Under the pieces are notes generated by a model. The model had not been told where the DNA came from. It did no database searches and was given only the letters and a program-made list of their open reading frames with translations. Positions 53,606-63,485 of a DNA stretch of 64,000 nt are shown piece by piece; position 1 is the first letter of the stretch, and the number at the start of each line of letters is the position of its first letter. The stretch comes from Planctomycetota bacterium (GTDB lineage Bacteria > Planctomycetota > J058), in contig JAHBXY010000014.1 of NCBI GenBank assembly GCA_019636275.1, forward strand, positions 1 through 64,000. Reading direction: 5' to 3'. Made by a program: the position numbers and the translations under genes.

Positions 53606-54370
53606 TCACCCTCGCGCGAGTCCGCGCGCCCAGGCGAGGTCGTCCGGGTCGAGCGGCGGGACCGGCTCGGTCCCCTGGTAGTCGAGCCGCCGCCCGAAGC
53701 CGCCGCGGTCGTAGACCTCGGTGAGCACGGCGCCCAGGTTCAGGACGACGTCGGCGACGCCCGGGAGCAGCGGGACGCCGACGCGCGGCAGGCGCCCCCG
53801 GAGGCCGATCGCGTAGAGCTCGCGCGCCTCGCGGTCGGACGCCCGGGAGACGACCGCCCGGTAGGTCGCGTCGCCCGAGAGCTCGGCGGGCAGGGCGACC
53901 GTCGGCTCGCCGGTCCTGAGCAGGTCGACCTCGACCAGGCTGGCGTCCGAAGCCAGGACCTCGGCCTGCTTCCGCAGGTACAGCTCACGCCCGGCGCCGG
54001 GGCGCTTGTTGGCCGGCGAGAGCACCTCGATCACCGTGACGACGCGCTCGTCGGCGTCGGCCGTGCGGAGCTCGAGGTACGGCTCGCGGCGCTCGACGGG
54101 CCGGAGCCGGACGATCGTGGGGACGTCGGCGACGGCCGCGGCGCCCGGGCGCACGGGCGGAGGGGCCGGCGAGTCGATCACGGAGACGTCGGGGTAGAGC
54201 GTGCGGGAGGGCGTCTCGACGTAGATGCGCTCGCCGATCGCGACGTAGTAGCCCTCACCGACCTGCGCGCCGAGGTGGTCGCCGGCGTAGGTGACCAGTC
54301 GCTGGTGCACGTTCGGCCAGCGCGCCGGGTGCTCGAGCCAGGGGTCCATGCCAGGGAGCGGGCTGGGCAC
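53606..54370 (-). CDS. DUF4058 family protein
   Basis: 254 residues from GTG 54370. The hallmark opening PSPLPGMDPWLEHPARWPNV identifies DUF4058, a family common in cyanobacteria and planctomycetes. It continues YYVAIGERIYVE, YPDVSVID, VVTVIEVLSPANKRPGAGRE, YLRKQAEVLASDASLVEVDLL and YAIGLRGRLPRVGVPL. The Glu and Lys in VIEVLSPANK with the Asp in YPDV recall a PD-(D/E)xK nuclease fold, like Uma2. Function unknown. A TAGACT hexamer is 17 bases upstream. Confidence 0.92.
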   Translation of the reverse strand: MPSPLPGMDPWLEHPARWPNVHQRLVTYAGDHLGAQVGEGYYVAIGERIYVETPSRTLYPDVSVIDSPAPPPVRPGAAAVADVPTIVRLRPVERREPYLELRTADADERVVTVIEVLSPANKRPGAGRELYLRKQAEVLASDASLVEVDLLRTGEPTVALPAELSGDATYRAVVSRASDREARELYAIGLRGRLPRVGVPLLPGVADVVLNLGAVLTEVYDRGGFGRRLDYQGTEPVPPLDPDDLAWARGLARG

Positions 54371-54387
54371 CGCGCGCCTCCGGCTCC

Positions 54388-54393
54388 AGTCTA
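54388..54393 (-). promoter_or_regulatory. Candidate -10 element (TAGACT), DUF4058 gene
   Basis: Minus-strand TAGACT ending 17 bases before GTG 54370; fourth occurrence of this exact hexamer upstream of a start. Confidence 0.4.
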
Positions 54394-54595
54394 CCGCGGC
54401 GCGAGGCCACCGAGCCTGGAAGCACTTACGAGCGGACTGATCCTCGCCACGACCCGCGCGTCATCCGGGTGCTTCGCTTCGACCGCGAAGGCCGAATCGA
54501 GCCTCTTCCCGTGATCCGTGCCATTCCCGTGCGTGACGGGTCGCTGCCTCGTGGGCGGCGGCCCGTCTCGCATGTACCAGGAGAACTCAGGTCAC

Positions 54596-54844
54596 ATCAG
54601 AGGAGCAGAGGGAGCAGAGGGCTCGAGAACTCTCCTTTCCGCGCCCGTACTCGACCCGCCAAAGCGAGCGATGGGGAGGCGCCGAGCGGCGGGCCGAACG
54701 TCCTCGTCCGGGCACTTGCGCCGATCGCGCCCCCCTCGCGAGCACATCACTCATCGCAGGTTCGCCGCAGCGATTCCTTCTCGACCCCCAGGGAGCGGGT
54801 GAGACGCCGTGACGCCCTCTGCTGTCTCTGCTCCTCTGCGGTGA
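54596..54844 (+). repeat. Dispersed repeat R3, copy B, with terminal inverted repeats
   Basis: The left end CAGAGGAGCAGAGGGAGCAG and right end CTGTCTCTGCTCCTCTGCGG are inverted copies of each other. The core carries CCGCCAAAGCGAGCGATGGG and CCCCTCGCGAGCACATCAC as in copies A and C. About 245 bases, right at the end of the amidohydrolase operon. No open frame with protein character. The 54394-54595 stretch beside it holds nothing I recognise. Confidence 0.75.
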
Positions 54845-54853
54845 TCCCTCCTG

Positions 54854-57850
54854 CTACCGCCCGAGCACCCGCCCGTTGACCACGACCGCCTTCACGCGCG
54901 ACGTGGCCTCGAGGGGCGGGCCGTCCCACACGACGAGGTCGCCGTCCTTGCCCGGCTCGAGCGAGCCGACGCGGTCGTCGATCCCGTAGGCCTTCGCGGC
55001 GTCGATCGTCAGCGCGCGCAGGGCGTCGGCCCAGCCCAGGCCGCGGTGGACGGCCAGGACCGCCCGCAGGGGCAGCTCGGCCGCGCCGTCCTCGGCGTTG
55101 CTCATGAAGGCCACGCGTAGCCCCGCGCGCGTCAGCAGCGCCGCCGTCGGGTCCTCGAGGCGGCCCGGCGCCGCGCGCACGAGCTGGTCGGGGCGCAGGA
55201 TGATCGGGACGTCGCTCTTGCGCAGGCGCTCGGCGATCCGGTGCCCCTGCGCCAGGCCGACGAACACGGCCCGCAGGCCCTGCGCCTCGACGAAATCGAG
55301 GACCGTGCGGGCCAGGAGCGGGTCGTCGACGTGCAGGACCAGCGCGGCCCGCTTCTCGAACGCCAGGCGCAGCGGCTCGAGCGCGTGGTCGACCGGCGGC
55401 GCGACGGGGCGTCCGCCGGCCGCGCCGCGCCGCCGCGCCTGCACCCGGATCTCCGGCGCGTCGCGGGTCGTGCGGTTGGCCTCGAAGTCCAGCTCGAAGG
55501 GGCCGAGCCGGACCTTGCCCTTGATGTGGTCGTCGGCCACGAGCTCGCCCTCGACCCGCGGCGCCCCCATGGGGCTCTCGACGTCGACCGTGAGCGTGAC
55601 CTTCTTGCCCGTCAGCGTGCCGCTGACCGGCGCGTCCTGGCCGGGCGCCTGCGGCGTCCGGGCCAGGCCCTGGATCGTGCTCCCGTCCGGCTCGAGCCGC
55701 AGGACCAGCTCCCCGCGCTGCGGGTCCGGCAGCGGCCCGCCGGAGATCGTCGTCACCCAGGTGCCCGAGATCGGGTCGACCTTCGCCGGCGGCGCCTCCT
55801 CCTCCTGCGGCTGCTGCCGCGGCGCGGGCGCGGCCTGCGGCCGCCCCTGTGCCGCCGCGCCCGGCCGCGCCGCGGCCTCGAGGCGCCGCCTGGCGTCGTC
55901 GGCCAGCCACTTGGCCAGGTCGGCCCGGTACTTCTCCCACTTGGCGGCGTAGGCCTTGCCGGCCTGCAGCCGCGCGGCGAACGCCGGCGGCACGACGAGC
56001 GGGTCGCTCCGCCCGAGGTCGAAGGCCACCCCGACGACCTCGCGCAGGACCAGGCCGCGGCGGACGTCGTCGACATGCGGCGCGCCGACGTCGGGCGCGC
56101 CCTCGGCCGTCTTGATCGCCACGACGCGCGCGCCCAGGCCGTGCAGGTTCCAGGGCGCCATGAGGACCGTCGTCACGCCGGCGCCGGCCACCTCGCGCCA
56201 GGGCGGCCGCTCGCGGGCGATCAGGCCGTGGAGGAGGACGTCGGGCGTGGGCGTGCCCTTGTCGCCGCCGAGGCCCAGGTGGCCCCAGGCGTCGATCAGC
56301 CCGGGCGTGACCACGCCGTCGCGGCCGGCGTCGATCACGCGCGCCCCGCGCGGGTGCGGCACCGACGAGCCGACGGCGGCGATCCGCCCGCCCTCGATCA
56401 GGACCTCGCCGTCCCGCAGCGCCTCGCCCGCGAGCGTGAGGACCGTGCCCGCGCGCACGACGACGGCGCTCGACGTCGGCGCCCGCCAGGCCAGCCGCCC
56501 GCCGACCCAGGTCTCGACCACCTCGCTGCGCGTGCCCAGCGGGTCGCCCGTGAGCAGCACCAGGTCGGCGTCGCGGCCCGGCGTCAGCGCGCCCACCCGA
56601 TCGGAGACGCCGAGCACCTCGGCCGCCACGCGCGTCACGGCCGCCAGCGCGGCCTCGACGTCGAGCCCGCCGCGGACCGCCAGCGCCGCCAGCAGGCGCA
56701 GCTCCGCCTCGCTCCCCGGCGGCGCGGCCAGCGCGAAGCGCACCCCGGCGTCGAACAGCCGCCGCGGCGCGTCGTGGCGCACGCGCGGCCGGTCCGGGTG
56801 CTCGCCCCGGTCCCACGGGTCGCTCCGCAGCCACAGCGGGAGCTCGTAGACGCACGGCGCGTCGAGCGCCGCCAGCGCCGCCGTGACCTGCGGCTCGCCC
56901 GCCTCGGTGAGCCCGGCCAGCACCGGCCGCAGCCCCAGGTCCCAGGCCAGGTCGACGGCGCCGAGGACCTCGGCCGCGCGGCGCGCGTCGATCCGCACCT
57001 CGCCGGTCGCCATGGCCTCGGCCAGGCCCTCGAGGTCGAGGTCCAGCGCCGGTCGCGCAGCGGCCGACTCCGCCCCGCGCCGGGCCTCGTACTCCAGCGC
57101 CGCGCGCAGCTTGCTCTCGAGCTCGGCCACGACGGCCACGCGCGAGGTCGGCCGCTGGCGCTCGCCGGGCACGATCGGGACGTCCGACGACGAGGGCACG
57201 GGGATCGTCACCTTGAGCGGCGGGTTGAGCGCCGTCTCGCCCAGGTCGACGACCATCTCCGCCTGCTCGCGCAGCACGCGCTCGCCGGGCGGCCCCGCCA
57301 GCTTGACCACCGCGCCGCGGCCGCTGACCAATCGCCCGCGGCCGGGGTTCAGGAAGGCCGTCGTGATCCCGGCCCGCAGCAGGTCGGTCCGCGCCTCGTA
57401 GGCGTCGAACCCGTCGATCGCCCGGTAGCGGCCGCCGACGGTCTCCTCGCCGCGCCGGCCCGAGCCCGTCCACAGCCCGCAGGCGATCAGCCCCGGCGCC
57501 GCCACGAGGTCGCTCCGGTCGATCACCGGGACGCCGTCCGGCACGACCGCCTGGTCGGGCGGCAGGACCGCCACGACCTTGCCCTGGCTGACGACGATCA
57601 GCGCCGGCGCGATCACCTCGCCGGGCCGACCCGTGTGCGCCCGCGCGACCCGCAGGCAGAAGGCGCCGTCGATCCCGGGGCCGTCGGGGCCGCGGGCGTG
57701 GGCCGGGCGCGCCGCCCCCGGCAGCGTCGCGACGGCGACGACCGACGCCGTCAGGGCCAGGGCGCCGAGCCCGGCGCGTCGCAGGCGAGCGGGACGCCTC
57801 ACCGGCCGCCCTCCGGCCGCGCCCTGGTCTCCTGCTGGCGGCGCGCTCAC
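54854..57850 (-). CDS. Exported protein with two amidohydrolase-like domains, metal ligands lost
   Basis: 998 residues from GTG 57850. A basic start and hydrophobic segment ([17 protein letters not shown]) export it. Two imidazolonepropionase-like amidohydrolase domains follow, about 60-470 and 470-998. Domain ends [20 protein letters not shown] and [20 protein letters not shown] are family hallmarks. At the first metal-binding strand, normally PGxxDxHxH, domain 1 reads [11 protein letters not shown] and domain 2 [11 protein letters not shown]. An inserted beta-sandwich-like segment within domain 2 (about 700-820: [25 protein letters not shown]) resembles a lipocalin/bacterial-Ig-like module. 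Last gene of the operon. Hydrolysis by the usual two-metal mechanism is unlikely. Confidence 0.8.
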   Translation of the reverse strand: MSAPPAGDQGAAGGRPVRRPARLRRAGLGALALTASVVAVATLPGAARPAHARGPDGPGIDGAFCLRVARAHTGRPGEVIAPALIVVSQGKVVAVLPPDQAVVPDGVPVIDRSDLVAAPGLIACGLWTGSGRRGEETVGGRYRAIDGFDAYEARTDLLRAGITTAFLNPGRGRLVSGRGAVVKLAGPPGERVLREQAEMVVDLGETALNPPLKVTIPVPSSSDVPIVPGERQRPTSRVAVVAELESKLRAALEYEARRGAESAAARPALDLDLEGLAEAMATGEVRIDARRAAEVLGAVDLAWDLGLRPVLAGLTEAGEPQVTAALAALDAPCVYELPLWLRSDPWDRGEHPDRPRVRHDAPRRLFDAGVRFALAAPPGSEAELRLLAALAVRGGLDVEAALAAVTRVAAEVLGVSDRVGALTPGRDADLVLLTGDPLGTRSEVVETWVGGRLAWRAPTSSAVVVRAGTVLTLAGEALRDGEVLIEGGRIAAVGSSVPHPRGARVIDAGRDGVVTPGLIDAWGHLGLGGDKGTPTPDVLLHGLIARERPPWREVAGAGVTTVLMAPWNLHGLGARVVAIKTAEGAPDVGAPHVDDVRRGLVLREVVGVAFDLGRSDPLVVPPAFAARLQAGKAYAAKWEKYRADLAKWLADDARRRLEAAARPGAAAQGRPQAAPAPRQQPQEEEAPPAKVDPISGTWVTTISGGPLPDPQRGELVLRLEPDGSTIQGLARTPQAPGQDAPVSGTLTGKKVTLTVDVESPMGAPRVEGELVADDHIKGKVRLGPFELDFEANRTTRDAPEIRVQARRRGAAGGRPVAPPVDHALEPLRLAFEKRAALVLHVDDPLLARTVLDFVEAQGLRAVFVGLAQGHRIAERLRKSDVPIILRPDQLVRAAPGRLEDPTAALLTRAGLRVAFMSNAEDGAAELPLRAVLAVHRGLGWADALRALTIDAAKAYGIDDRVGSLEPGKDGDLVVWDGPPLEATSRVKAVVVNGRVLGR

Positions 57851-59201
57851 CGTGCGCCCGCAAACCTCCGCTGCCCTCGGCCGGCGGCGCCGGCGACGCC
57901 GGAGCCGCCGCCTGGCCGGTCACGAGCCGGCGGAGGCGATGGTCCTTGCCGCGCTCGTAGACCAGGCTCCCCTCGAGGACGACGGCCTCGACGTGCGTCC
58001 GGGCGCTCAGCGGGTCGCCCGAGAGCAGCAGCAGGTTGGCGTCCTTGCCGGGCGTGATCGACCCGACGCGGTCGAGCATGCCGATCGCCCGCGCCGGCCA
58101 GAGCGTCACCGCCTTGAGCGCCGCCGCCCGCGGCAGCCCCTCGCGCACGCAGCGCGCCGCCTGGTACCAGAGGAAGCGCTCGGCGAAGCTGGCCTCCGGC
58201 TCGACGAGGAGCGCGAACTCGAGCCCGGCCTCCTGCAGCGCCCGGGGGACGAAGGTCTCCCGCTCCTCGCCCGTGACGGGGTCCTCCTCGCGGTGGACCA
58301 GCCCGTCGACGACCACCGGCCGCCCGGTCTCCTTCAGCAGCGGCGCCGCCCGGAACGCGTCGCCGCCGAGCACGAACGTGCTGCGCTCGAGGAAGCCCAT
58401 CTCCAGCGCCATGGCCACCGCGTAGTCGACGTCGCGGGCCGCGGCGCAGTAGATCACGGCGTCGAGCTGCCCCTGCGTGAGCAGCCACAGGTTGCGCCGC
58501 TGCTCGTCGAGGTCCTCGGGCCGCAGGAGGGCCCGGCCCAGCTCGCGCGCCCGCTCCGGGCCCGCCTTCGACGTCCGGCCGGCGGCCTTCTCCTCCTCGT
58601 CGTGGCGCCGCTCCGCCGCCGCGTCGACGTGGTCGCGCAGGTCGGCGAACGCCTCGCGCAGGCGCGCGCGCTCGCGGATCCGGTCCCAGCCGCGCTTGCC
58701 GCCCACCGACAGCTTGAGCGCGCTGGCGGCGCGCACGGTCATCTCGTCCTGCGTCAGGCCCATGGGACGCATCACGCGGGCCAGGCCGCCGATCAGCGTG
58801 TCGTGGCCCTGGATCACGTGCAGCGTCGTGAGCCCGTCGCGCAGGGCGTCTTCATAGGCCAGGCTGCCCGGGTCGACCGCGTCGGCCACGTCGAGGAACG
58901 GCGCCACCGGGAGCGACTCGTTGGCCCGGTCCATGCCGGCGCTCGTGTGCGCCAGCACGAAGCCGGGGAACACGACCTTGCCCGTGGCGTCGATCACGGT
59001 CGCGTCGTAGGGGATCCGCACGGCGGCGCGCGAGCCGACGGCCGCGATCCGCCCGTCGCGCACGAGCACGACGCCGTCGTCGATCTCGGGCCCGTCGACG
59101 GTGATCACCTTGCCGCCGCGCACCGCCACCACCTGGGCGCGCGCCGTCGCCGGCGCCGCGGCCGCGAGGAGGAGGAGGAGGAGGGCTGTCGAGCGCGTCA
59201 T
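57847..59201 (-). CDS. Exported amidohydrolase-like protein, frameshift near its end
   Basis: About 450 residues from ATG 59201. The signal peptide ends ATARAQ near residue 23. Domain start [20 protein letters not shown] and end [20 protein letters not shown] are amidohydrolase hallmarks. The metal strand reads [11 protein letters not shown], keeping one His. As read, the frame has no stop and would run on through the next gene. Switching frame near 57880 gives GQRRFAGAR and a TGA that overlaps the next gene's GTG as GTGA, the join used elsewhere in this operon. A single indel is the likely cause. Confidence 0.75.
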
Positions 59202-59265
59202 GGGGTCTCTTCGCTCCGTTGCTCGGAGTGACTCGGAGTGGCTCGGAGTGGCTCGGAACCGCGGC

Positions 59266-60546
59266 TCAGAACCGCTGCGGCGGGGCAGGCTGCGCCGGGG
59301 CGACGGTCCGCTCCGGCGGCAGGTCGGGGATGCGGTCGACGACGGCCTCGCCCTGGATGAGGACGAGCAGGGGGCGCGACGTGGGCTCGAGCGGCGGCCC
59401 GCTCCAGACGACCACGTCGGCGTCGCGGTCGGGCGCGAGGAGGCCCGTCCGCTCGAGGCCGAGGATCGTCGCCGGCGCGAAGGTCACCGCGCGCAGCGCG
59501 GCGGCCGGGTCGAGGCCGTAGCGCGCGGCCATCATGGCCTGGGCGCGCAGGTCGTCCTCCTCCTCGCGGTCGGCGGCGGTCAGGCAGAAGCGCACGCCGG
59601 CCGCGTGCAGCATGGCGGGCGTGGCCAGGGCCGGGTCGTCGCCCTCGCCCGTGAACGCCCGCCACCCGCGCGGGCGGTCGAACACCGGGCCGAAGATCAC
59701 GGGCACCCCGCGCGCCTTCACGAGGTCGAGGACGTGCCGCACCTCGGTGGCCTCCTCGAGGACGAACGTGACGCCCGCCTCGGCGGTGAGGCGCAGGGCC
59801 GTCTCGATGTCGCCGCGCGTGCGCGCCTGGACGCGCAGCGGGCGGTCGCCCGCGAGCACCTCGGCCAGCGTCGTGCCGGCCGGCCCGTCGAGGCCCCCGG
59901 CGCGCGCGCGCGCGAAGGCGTCGCGGAACACCCACACGCCGCCCATGCGCGTCGTCGGCCGCCGCGTCAGGTGGTCGATCGTCCCCCACGGCCCCCGGTT
60001 GCGCGCGCCGCGCCGCCAGGCCTCGGGGCCGAGCGTCGCCTTGACCGCGCCCTCGGCCTCGACCACGCGCCGGCCGTGCGGCCCCCCCGTGCGCACGATC
60101 GTCGACCGGCCGCCGATCACGCTCTCGGGCGAGGCCGTGACGCACACCGTCGTGATCCCGCGCGCCGCCAGGCGCCGCCACACCGGCGCGTGCAGGTCGA
60201 CCTCGTCGAGCACCCGCAGGTGCGGCACGACCTCCGTCTCCTGCTCGGCCCAGGCGCCCGGCGTCGTCAGGCCGGCCGCGGACATGGCCTCGACCAGGCC
60301 CGGGCTGATCTCGGCCCCGGGCACGGCCACCACGCGCGCGCCCGGCCCCAGGCGGCCCTCGACGTCGGCCCAGGCGCCGACCGCCACGACCCGCCGGCCG
60401 CGGACGACGACCGCGCCGTCGGGCAGCGCCTCGCCGTCGCCCACGTGCACGACGCCGCGCAGGACCAGCGGCGGCGGCCCCTCGTCCTGCGCCGACGCGG
60501 GGGCGACGAGGAGCGCGGCGATCGTCAGGACGACGAGGGACCTCAT
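59266..60546 (-). CDS. Exported amidohydrolase-like protein, metal ligands lost
   Basis: 426 residues. ATG 60546 overlaps the upstream stop (ATGA). The signal peptide ends APASAQ near residue 20. Composite-domain strands [20 protein letters not shown] open it, and [20 protein letters not shown] with a short sandwich closes it. The metal strand reads [11 protein letters not shown], lacking both His. [18 protein letters not shown] and [15 protein letters not shown] follow the family plan. Co-translated with the gene at 60543; 64 bases upstream of the next. Confidence 0.8.
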   Translation of the reverse strand: MRSLVVLTIAALLVAPASAQDEGPPPLVLRGVVHVGDGEALPDGAVVVRGRRVVAVGAWADVEGRLGPGARVVAVPGAEISPGLVEAMSAAGLTTPGAWAEQETEVVPHLRVLDEVDLHAPVWRRLAARGITTVCVTASPESVIGGRSTIVRTGGPHGRRVVEAEGAVKATLGPEAWRRGARNRGPWGTIDHLTRRPTTRMGGVWVFRDAFARARAGGLDGPAGTTLAEVLAGDRPLRVQARTRGDIETALRLTAEAGVTFVLEEATEVRHVLDLVKARGVPVIFGPVFDRPRGWRAFTGEGDDPALATPAMLHAAGVRFCLTAADREEEDDLRAQAMMAARYGLDPAAALRAVTFAPATILGLERTGLLAPDRDADVVVWSGPPLEPTSRPLLVLIQGEAVVDRIPDLPPERTVAPAQPAPPQRF

Positions 60547-61697
60547 GGACGCTCCTCCCCCGCGGCGGCGACGCGGTGCACGCGCCGGCCGAGGACCCAG
60601 GTCTCGAGCACGCGCGACGACAGGTCGAGCGGCGGCCCGTCGAGCAGGACCAGGTCGGCGTCCTTGCCCGGAGCGAGCGTGCCCACGCGCTCGTCGGCCC
60701 CGAGCGCGCGCGCCGCGCCGCGCCCGAGCGCGTCGAGGGCGCGCTCCGGCGCCAGGCCGTAGCGCACGGCCAGCGCCGCCGTGAGGCGCAGCCCCTCGAC
60801 CGGCCCGTCCGGCGCCTGGCTCGTGAACAGCACCGGCACCCCGGCCGCCGCCAGGCGCGCCGGCACGCGCAGGGCCCGCTCGGGCGTCGTCAGGCCGAAC
60901 GGCCCCACGATCGTCGGCGCGCCGCCGACGAGGTCGCGCGCCTGCTCGGCGTCGAGCGCGCTCGGGTCGAAGCCCGCGGCCAGGCGGTAGGTGACGCGCA
61001 GCCCCAGCGGCAAGGTGATCCCGCGCGCCTGGTCGAGGTCGACCGGCGTGGCCACCGTGAACAGCCCGGCCAGGTCGCCGCGCGCGAACGCGGCCAGGAG
61101 GTCGCTCGGGTCGAAGGTCCCGGGCTCCCTCGCCTGGTGCGCCTCGGTGATCGCGCGCCGCAGGAGCGCCACGGCGCCCGAGCGCGCCGTGGGCGGCCGG
61201 TCGCCGCGCAGGACGGACGGCCCCAGGGCCAGCTTGGCGACGGGGTCGACGCCCAGCGGGACCCCGGTCGTCTTCAGGACCACGCCAGCGCCGCCGAACA
61301 GGCTGCCGTCGCCCGGGGTCACGAGCACCGTCGTCACGCCGGCCGCGCGCGCGCGCGCCAGGTCTCGGTGCTCGGGGTCGAGGGCGCCCTCGACGGTCAG
61401 GTCGCGGTCGAGGGCCAGGGCGACCTCGTCGCGCTCGCGCAGGCCGAGCCCGGTGCACGGGTCGACGAAGCCGGGGACGAGCCACGCGCCCGGCCGCTCG
61501 AGCAGCGGCACGCCCAGCGGCACCTCGATCGTGTGGCCGACCGCGACCACCTTGCCGCCGCGCACGAGGACGACGGCGTCGACGAGCGGCGGCGCGTCGG
61601 CGGCGGTCAGCACGTGGCCGGCGCGGATCGCCACGTCCTGGGCCGCGGCGGGCCAGGGGGTGAGCGCGAGCAGGGCGACGACGAGCGCGGTCCTCAT
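60543..61697 (-). CDS. Exported amidohydrolase-like protein, metal ligands lost
   Basis: 384 residues. ATG 61697 has AAGG upstream. The signal peptide ends WPAAAQ near residue 19. RAGHVLTAADAPPLVDAVVLVRGGK is the beta-sandwich start and LGADERVGTLAPGKDADLVLLDGPP the family end. The metal strand reads PGFVDPCTGLG: Asp kept, both His replaced (Cys and Gly). AGVTTVLVTPGDGSLFGG matches the core. The ATGA overlap with the gene at 60546 shows coupling. Shorter than its neighbours because the barrel loops are trimmed. Confidence 0.8.
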   Translation of the reverse strand: MRTALVVALLALTPWPAAAQDVAIRAGHVLTAADAPPLVDAVVLVRGGKVVAVGHTIEVPLGVPLLERPGAWLVPGFVDPCTGLGLRERDEVALALDRDLTVEGALDPEHRDLARARAAGVTTVLVTPGDGSLFGGAGVVLKTTGVPLGVDPVAKLALGPSVLRGDRPPTARSGAVALLRRAITEAHQAREPGTFDPSDLLAAFARGDLAGLFTVATPVDLDQARGITLPLGLRVTYRLAAGFDPSALDAEQARDLVGGAPTIVGPFGLTTPERALRVPARLAAAGVPVLFTSQAPDGPVEGLRLTAALAVRYGLAPERALDALGRGAARALGADERVGTLAPGKDADLVLLDGPPLDLSSRVLETWVLGRRVHRVAAAGEERP

Positions 61698-61753
61698 GCC
61701 CCGCACCTTACCCGACGCCACCGACAACTCGGTTCGGACTCCGTTCGGGTGCC

Positions 61754-63136
61754 TCACGGGGCCCTCCGCCACACGATGTGCCCGTCGACGACCACGACCT
61801 CGGCCGCCGGCGCGGTGGCCAGGGGATCGCGCGACAGGACGACCAGGTCCGCGTCGTAGCCGGGGGCCACGCGGCCGAGGCGCTCGCCCAGGCCCAGGAG
61901 CTCGGCGGCGCGCGCCGTGATGGCCGCCTCGGCGACGCCGCGGTCGAGGCCCTGGCCGGCGGCGAGCGCCGCGGCGAGCTCGACGAAGCGGCTGGCGGCC
62001 AGGTCGCCCGTGCCCAGCGCGAACGGGACGCCGCGCGCCTCGAGGGCGCCTGCGAGGTCGATCGCGAGGGCGGGCGGCCGGGCCCGGCCGTCGCCCGGCG
62101 GCAGCGGGTCGCCCAGGACGACCTTCGCCTCGCGCGCCGCGAGGAGGTCGACGACCCGGTGCGCCTCGAGGCCGCCTTCGATGATGAGCGACGGCACGCC
62201 CTGCTCGCGGGCCAGCTCGACCGCGGCGACGATGTCCTCCGCGCGCTGCGCGCGCACGCGCAGGGGGAGCTCGCCCTCGAGGACGCGCGCCAGGAGCGCC
62301 GCCACGCGGTCGGGGTTGGGGCGGCGCGGGCGCTCGCCCTTCTTCGCCTCGCCCTGGGGCTGCTGCGCCGGGGCCGTCGGCGGCGGGGGGCCGGGCTCGG
62401 GGCGCGGGGGGCCGCGCCGGCGCGGGCGCGGCGGGTCGGGCTCGGCGGCGGTCGGGGCGCGTGACGGGCTGCCGACCGGCGCCACGCCGCCGCGCGAGTC
62501 GACCGGCGCCGTGTCGGCGCCCACCTCGGCGGCCCACTTCGCCAGCGCCTCGTCGTAGTCGGCCACGGCGTCGCGGTAGCGGCGCGCGGCGTCGAAGGCC
62601 CGTCGCAGGTCGCCCCAGGCGCTCACGCGCGCCAGCGGGCCGGCGTCGAGCTCGCCCACGCCGGCGACGACGGCGGCCTCCTCGGCCACGACGACGTCCT
62701 TCAGCGGCGCGCCCGGGCGCAGCTTGACGACGCTGCCCGCCCCGAGCACGCCGGCGCCGCCGCCGCGCGGCGAGAGGAACACGGTCGTGACGCCGTTGCG
62801 CAGCGCCTCCTCGATGGCGTGACGGTCGTGCGGGTCGAAGCCGTCGACCCCGCGCCCCAGGGCGTCCGCGCCGCCGACGCCGGCCCAGGCGTCGATCCGC
62901 CCGGGCACGACGGCCGCCCCGCGCGCGTCGAGGCGCGTCGCCCCGCGCGGAGGGCGCGCGTCCGGGCCGACCGCGCGCACCTTGCCGCCGGCCACGACGA
63001 TCGTCACCGGCCGCTCGTGGCCGGCGACGCGGGCGTTCGTGATGACGAGGGCGCCACGCGCGTCCTCCTGCGCGGCGAGGCCGCCGGCCAGGAGGAGGGT
63101 GGGGAGGGCCAGGAGCAGCGCGCGGGTCGGGGTCAT
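61754..63136 (-). CDS. Exported amidohydrolase-like protein with Pro-rich insert, metal ligands lost
   Basis: 460 residues from ATG 63136. The signal peptide ends GLAAQ near residue 23. Start ITNARVAGHERPVTIVVAGG and end LGLGERLGRVAPGYDADLVVLSRDPL are amidohydrolase hallmarks. The metal strand reads PGRIDAWAGVG, so both His are gone. A Pro/Arg/Lys-rich insert of about 65 residues (near 205-270) splits the barrel. First gene of a five-gene operon; a TTGAGC-17-TAGCCT promoter ends 9 bases before the ATG. Confidence 0.8.
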   Translation of the reverse strand: MTPTRALLLALPTLLLAGGLAAQEDARGALVITNARVAGHERPVTIVVAGGKVRAVGPDARPPRGATRLDARGAAVVPGRIDAWAGVGGADALGRGVDGFDPHDRHAIEEALRNGVTTVFLSPRGGGAGVLGAGSVVKLRPGAPLKDVVVAEEAAVVAGVGELDAGPLARVSAWGDLRRAFDAARRYRDAVADYDEALAKWAAEVGADTAPVDSRGGVAPVGSPSRAPTAAEPDPPRPRRRGPPRPEPGPPPPTAPAQQPQGEAKKGERPRRPNPDRVAALLARVLEGELPLRVRAQRAEDIVAAVELAREQGVPSLIIEGGLEAHRVVDLLAAREAKVVLGDPLPPGDGRARPPALAIDLAGALEARGVPFALGTGDLAASRFVELAAALAAGQGLDRGVAEAAITARAAELLGLGERLGRVAPGYDADLVVLSRDPLATAPAAEVVVVDGHIVWRRAP

Positions 63137-63145
63137 CGGCCACAG

Positions 63146-63174
63146 AGGCTAAATGGAAACCCGGTCCGGCTCAA
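63146..63174 (-). promoter_or_regulatory. Candidate promoter TTGAGC-17-TAGCCT of the amidohydrolase operon
   Basis: On the minus strand TTGAGC (63174-63169), 17 bases, TAGCCT (63151-63146). The -10 ends 9 bases before ATG 63136, so the leader is very short or absent. Confidence 0.55.
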
Positions 63175-63220
63175 CACGGGGCGGGGCGCGGAGCCTCAGG
63201 CGCCCGCCAGGCGGACGGAG

Positions 63221-63466
63221 TGCTCACCACAGAGGAGCAGAGGGAGCAGAGAGCTCGAGGACCCTTCTCTTCATTCCCCTGCTCTCGTTGCCGACCCGCC
63301 AGAGCGAGCGATGGGGACGGGCGGAACGGGCTTCGTGCCAGGCCGGGACGTGCGCCGATCGCCCGCCCCTCGCGAGCGCATCACGCATCGCAGGACCGAG
63401 CTCGAGAGTCTCTTCGAGCGCGGGGGGGGGGCGCCCTCTGCTTCCTCTGCTCCTCTGTTGTGAGCA
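63221..63466 (+). repeat. Dispersed repeat R3, copy C, with 35-base terminal inverted repeats
   Basis: Left end TGCTCACCACAGAGGAGCAG and right end TGCTCCTCTGTTGTGAGCA pair over about 35 bases. The core holds CCGCCAGAGCGAGCGATGGG, GGCGGAACGGGCTTCGTGCC and CCCCTCGCGAGCGCATCAC. It sits upstream of the amidohydrolase operon, as copy B sits at its end, in the same direction. Confidence 0.8.
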
Positions 63467-63485
63467 ACTCTCCGCGGGGGGCACG

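Noticed and set aside
54747..59201. A single 1484-codon protein spanning the last two amidohydrolase genes
   Set aside because: Beyond about 57880 that frame is antisense-like low-complexity sequence, whereas the 57850 frame carries clean amidohydrolase motifs.
63301..63420. Possible conserved peptide in the R3 core (RAMGTGG ... PAPRERITH in two copies)
   Set aside because: The similarity is explained by DNA identity; copy B breaks it, and there is no ribosome site or stop conservation.
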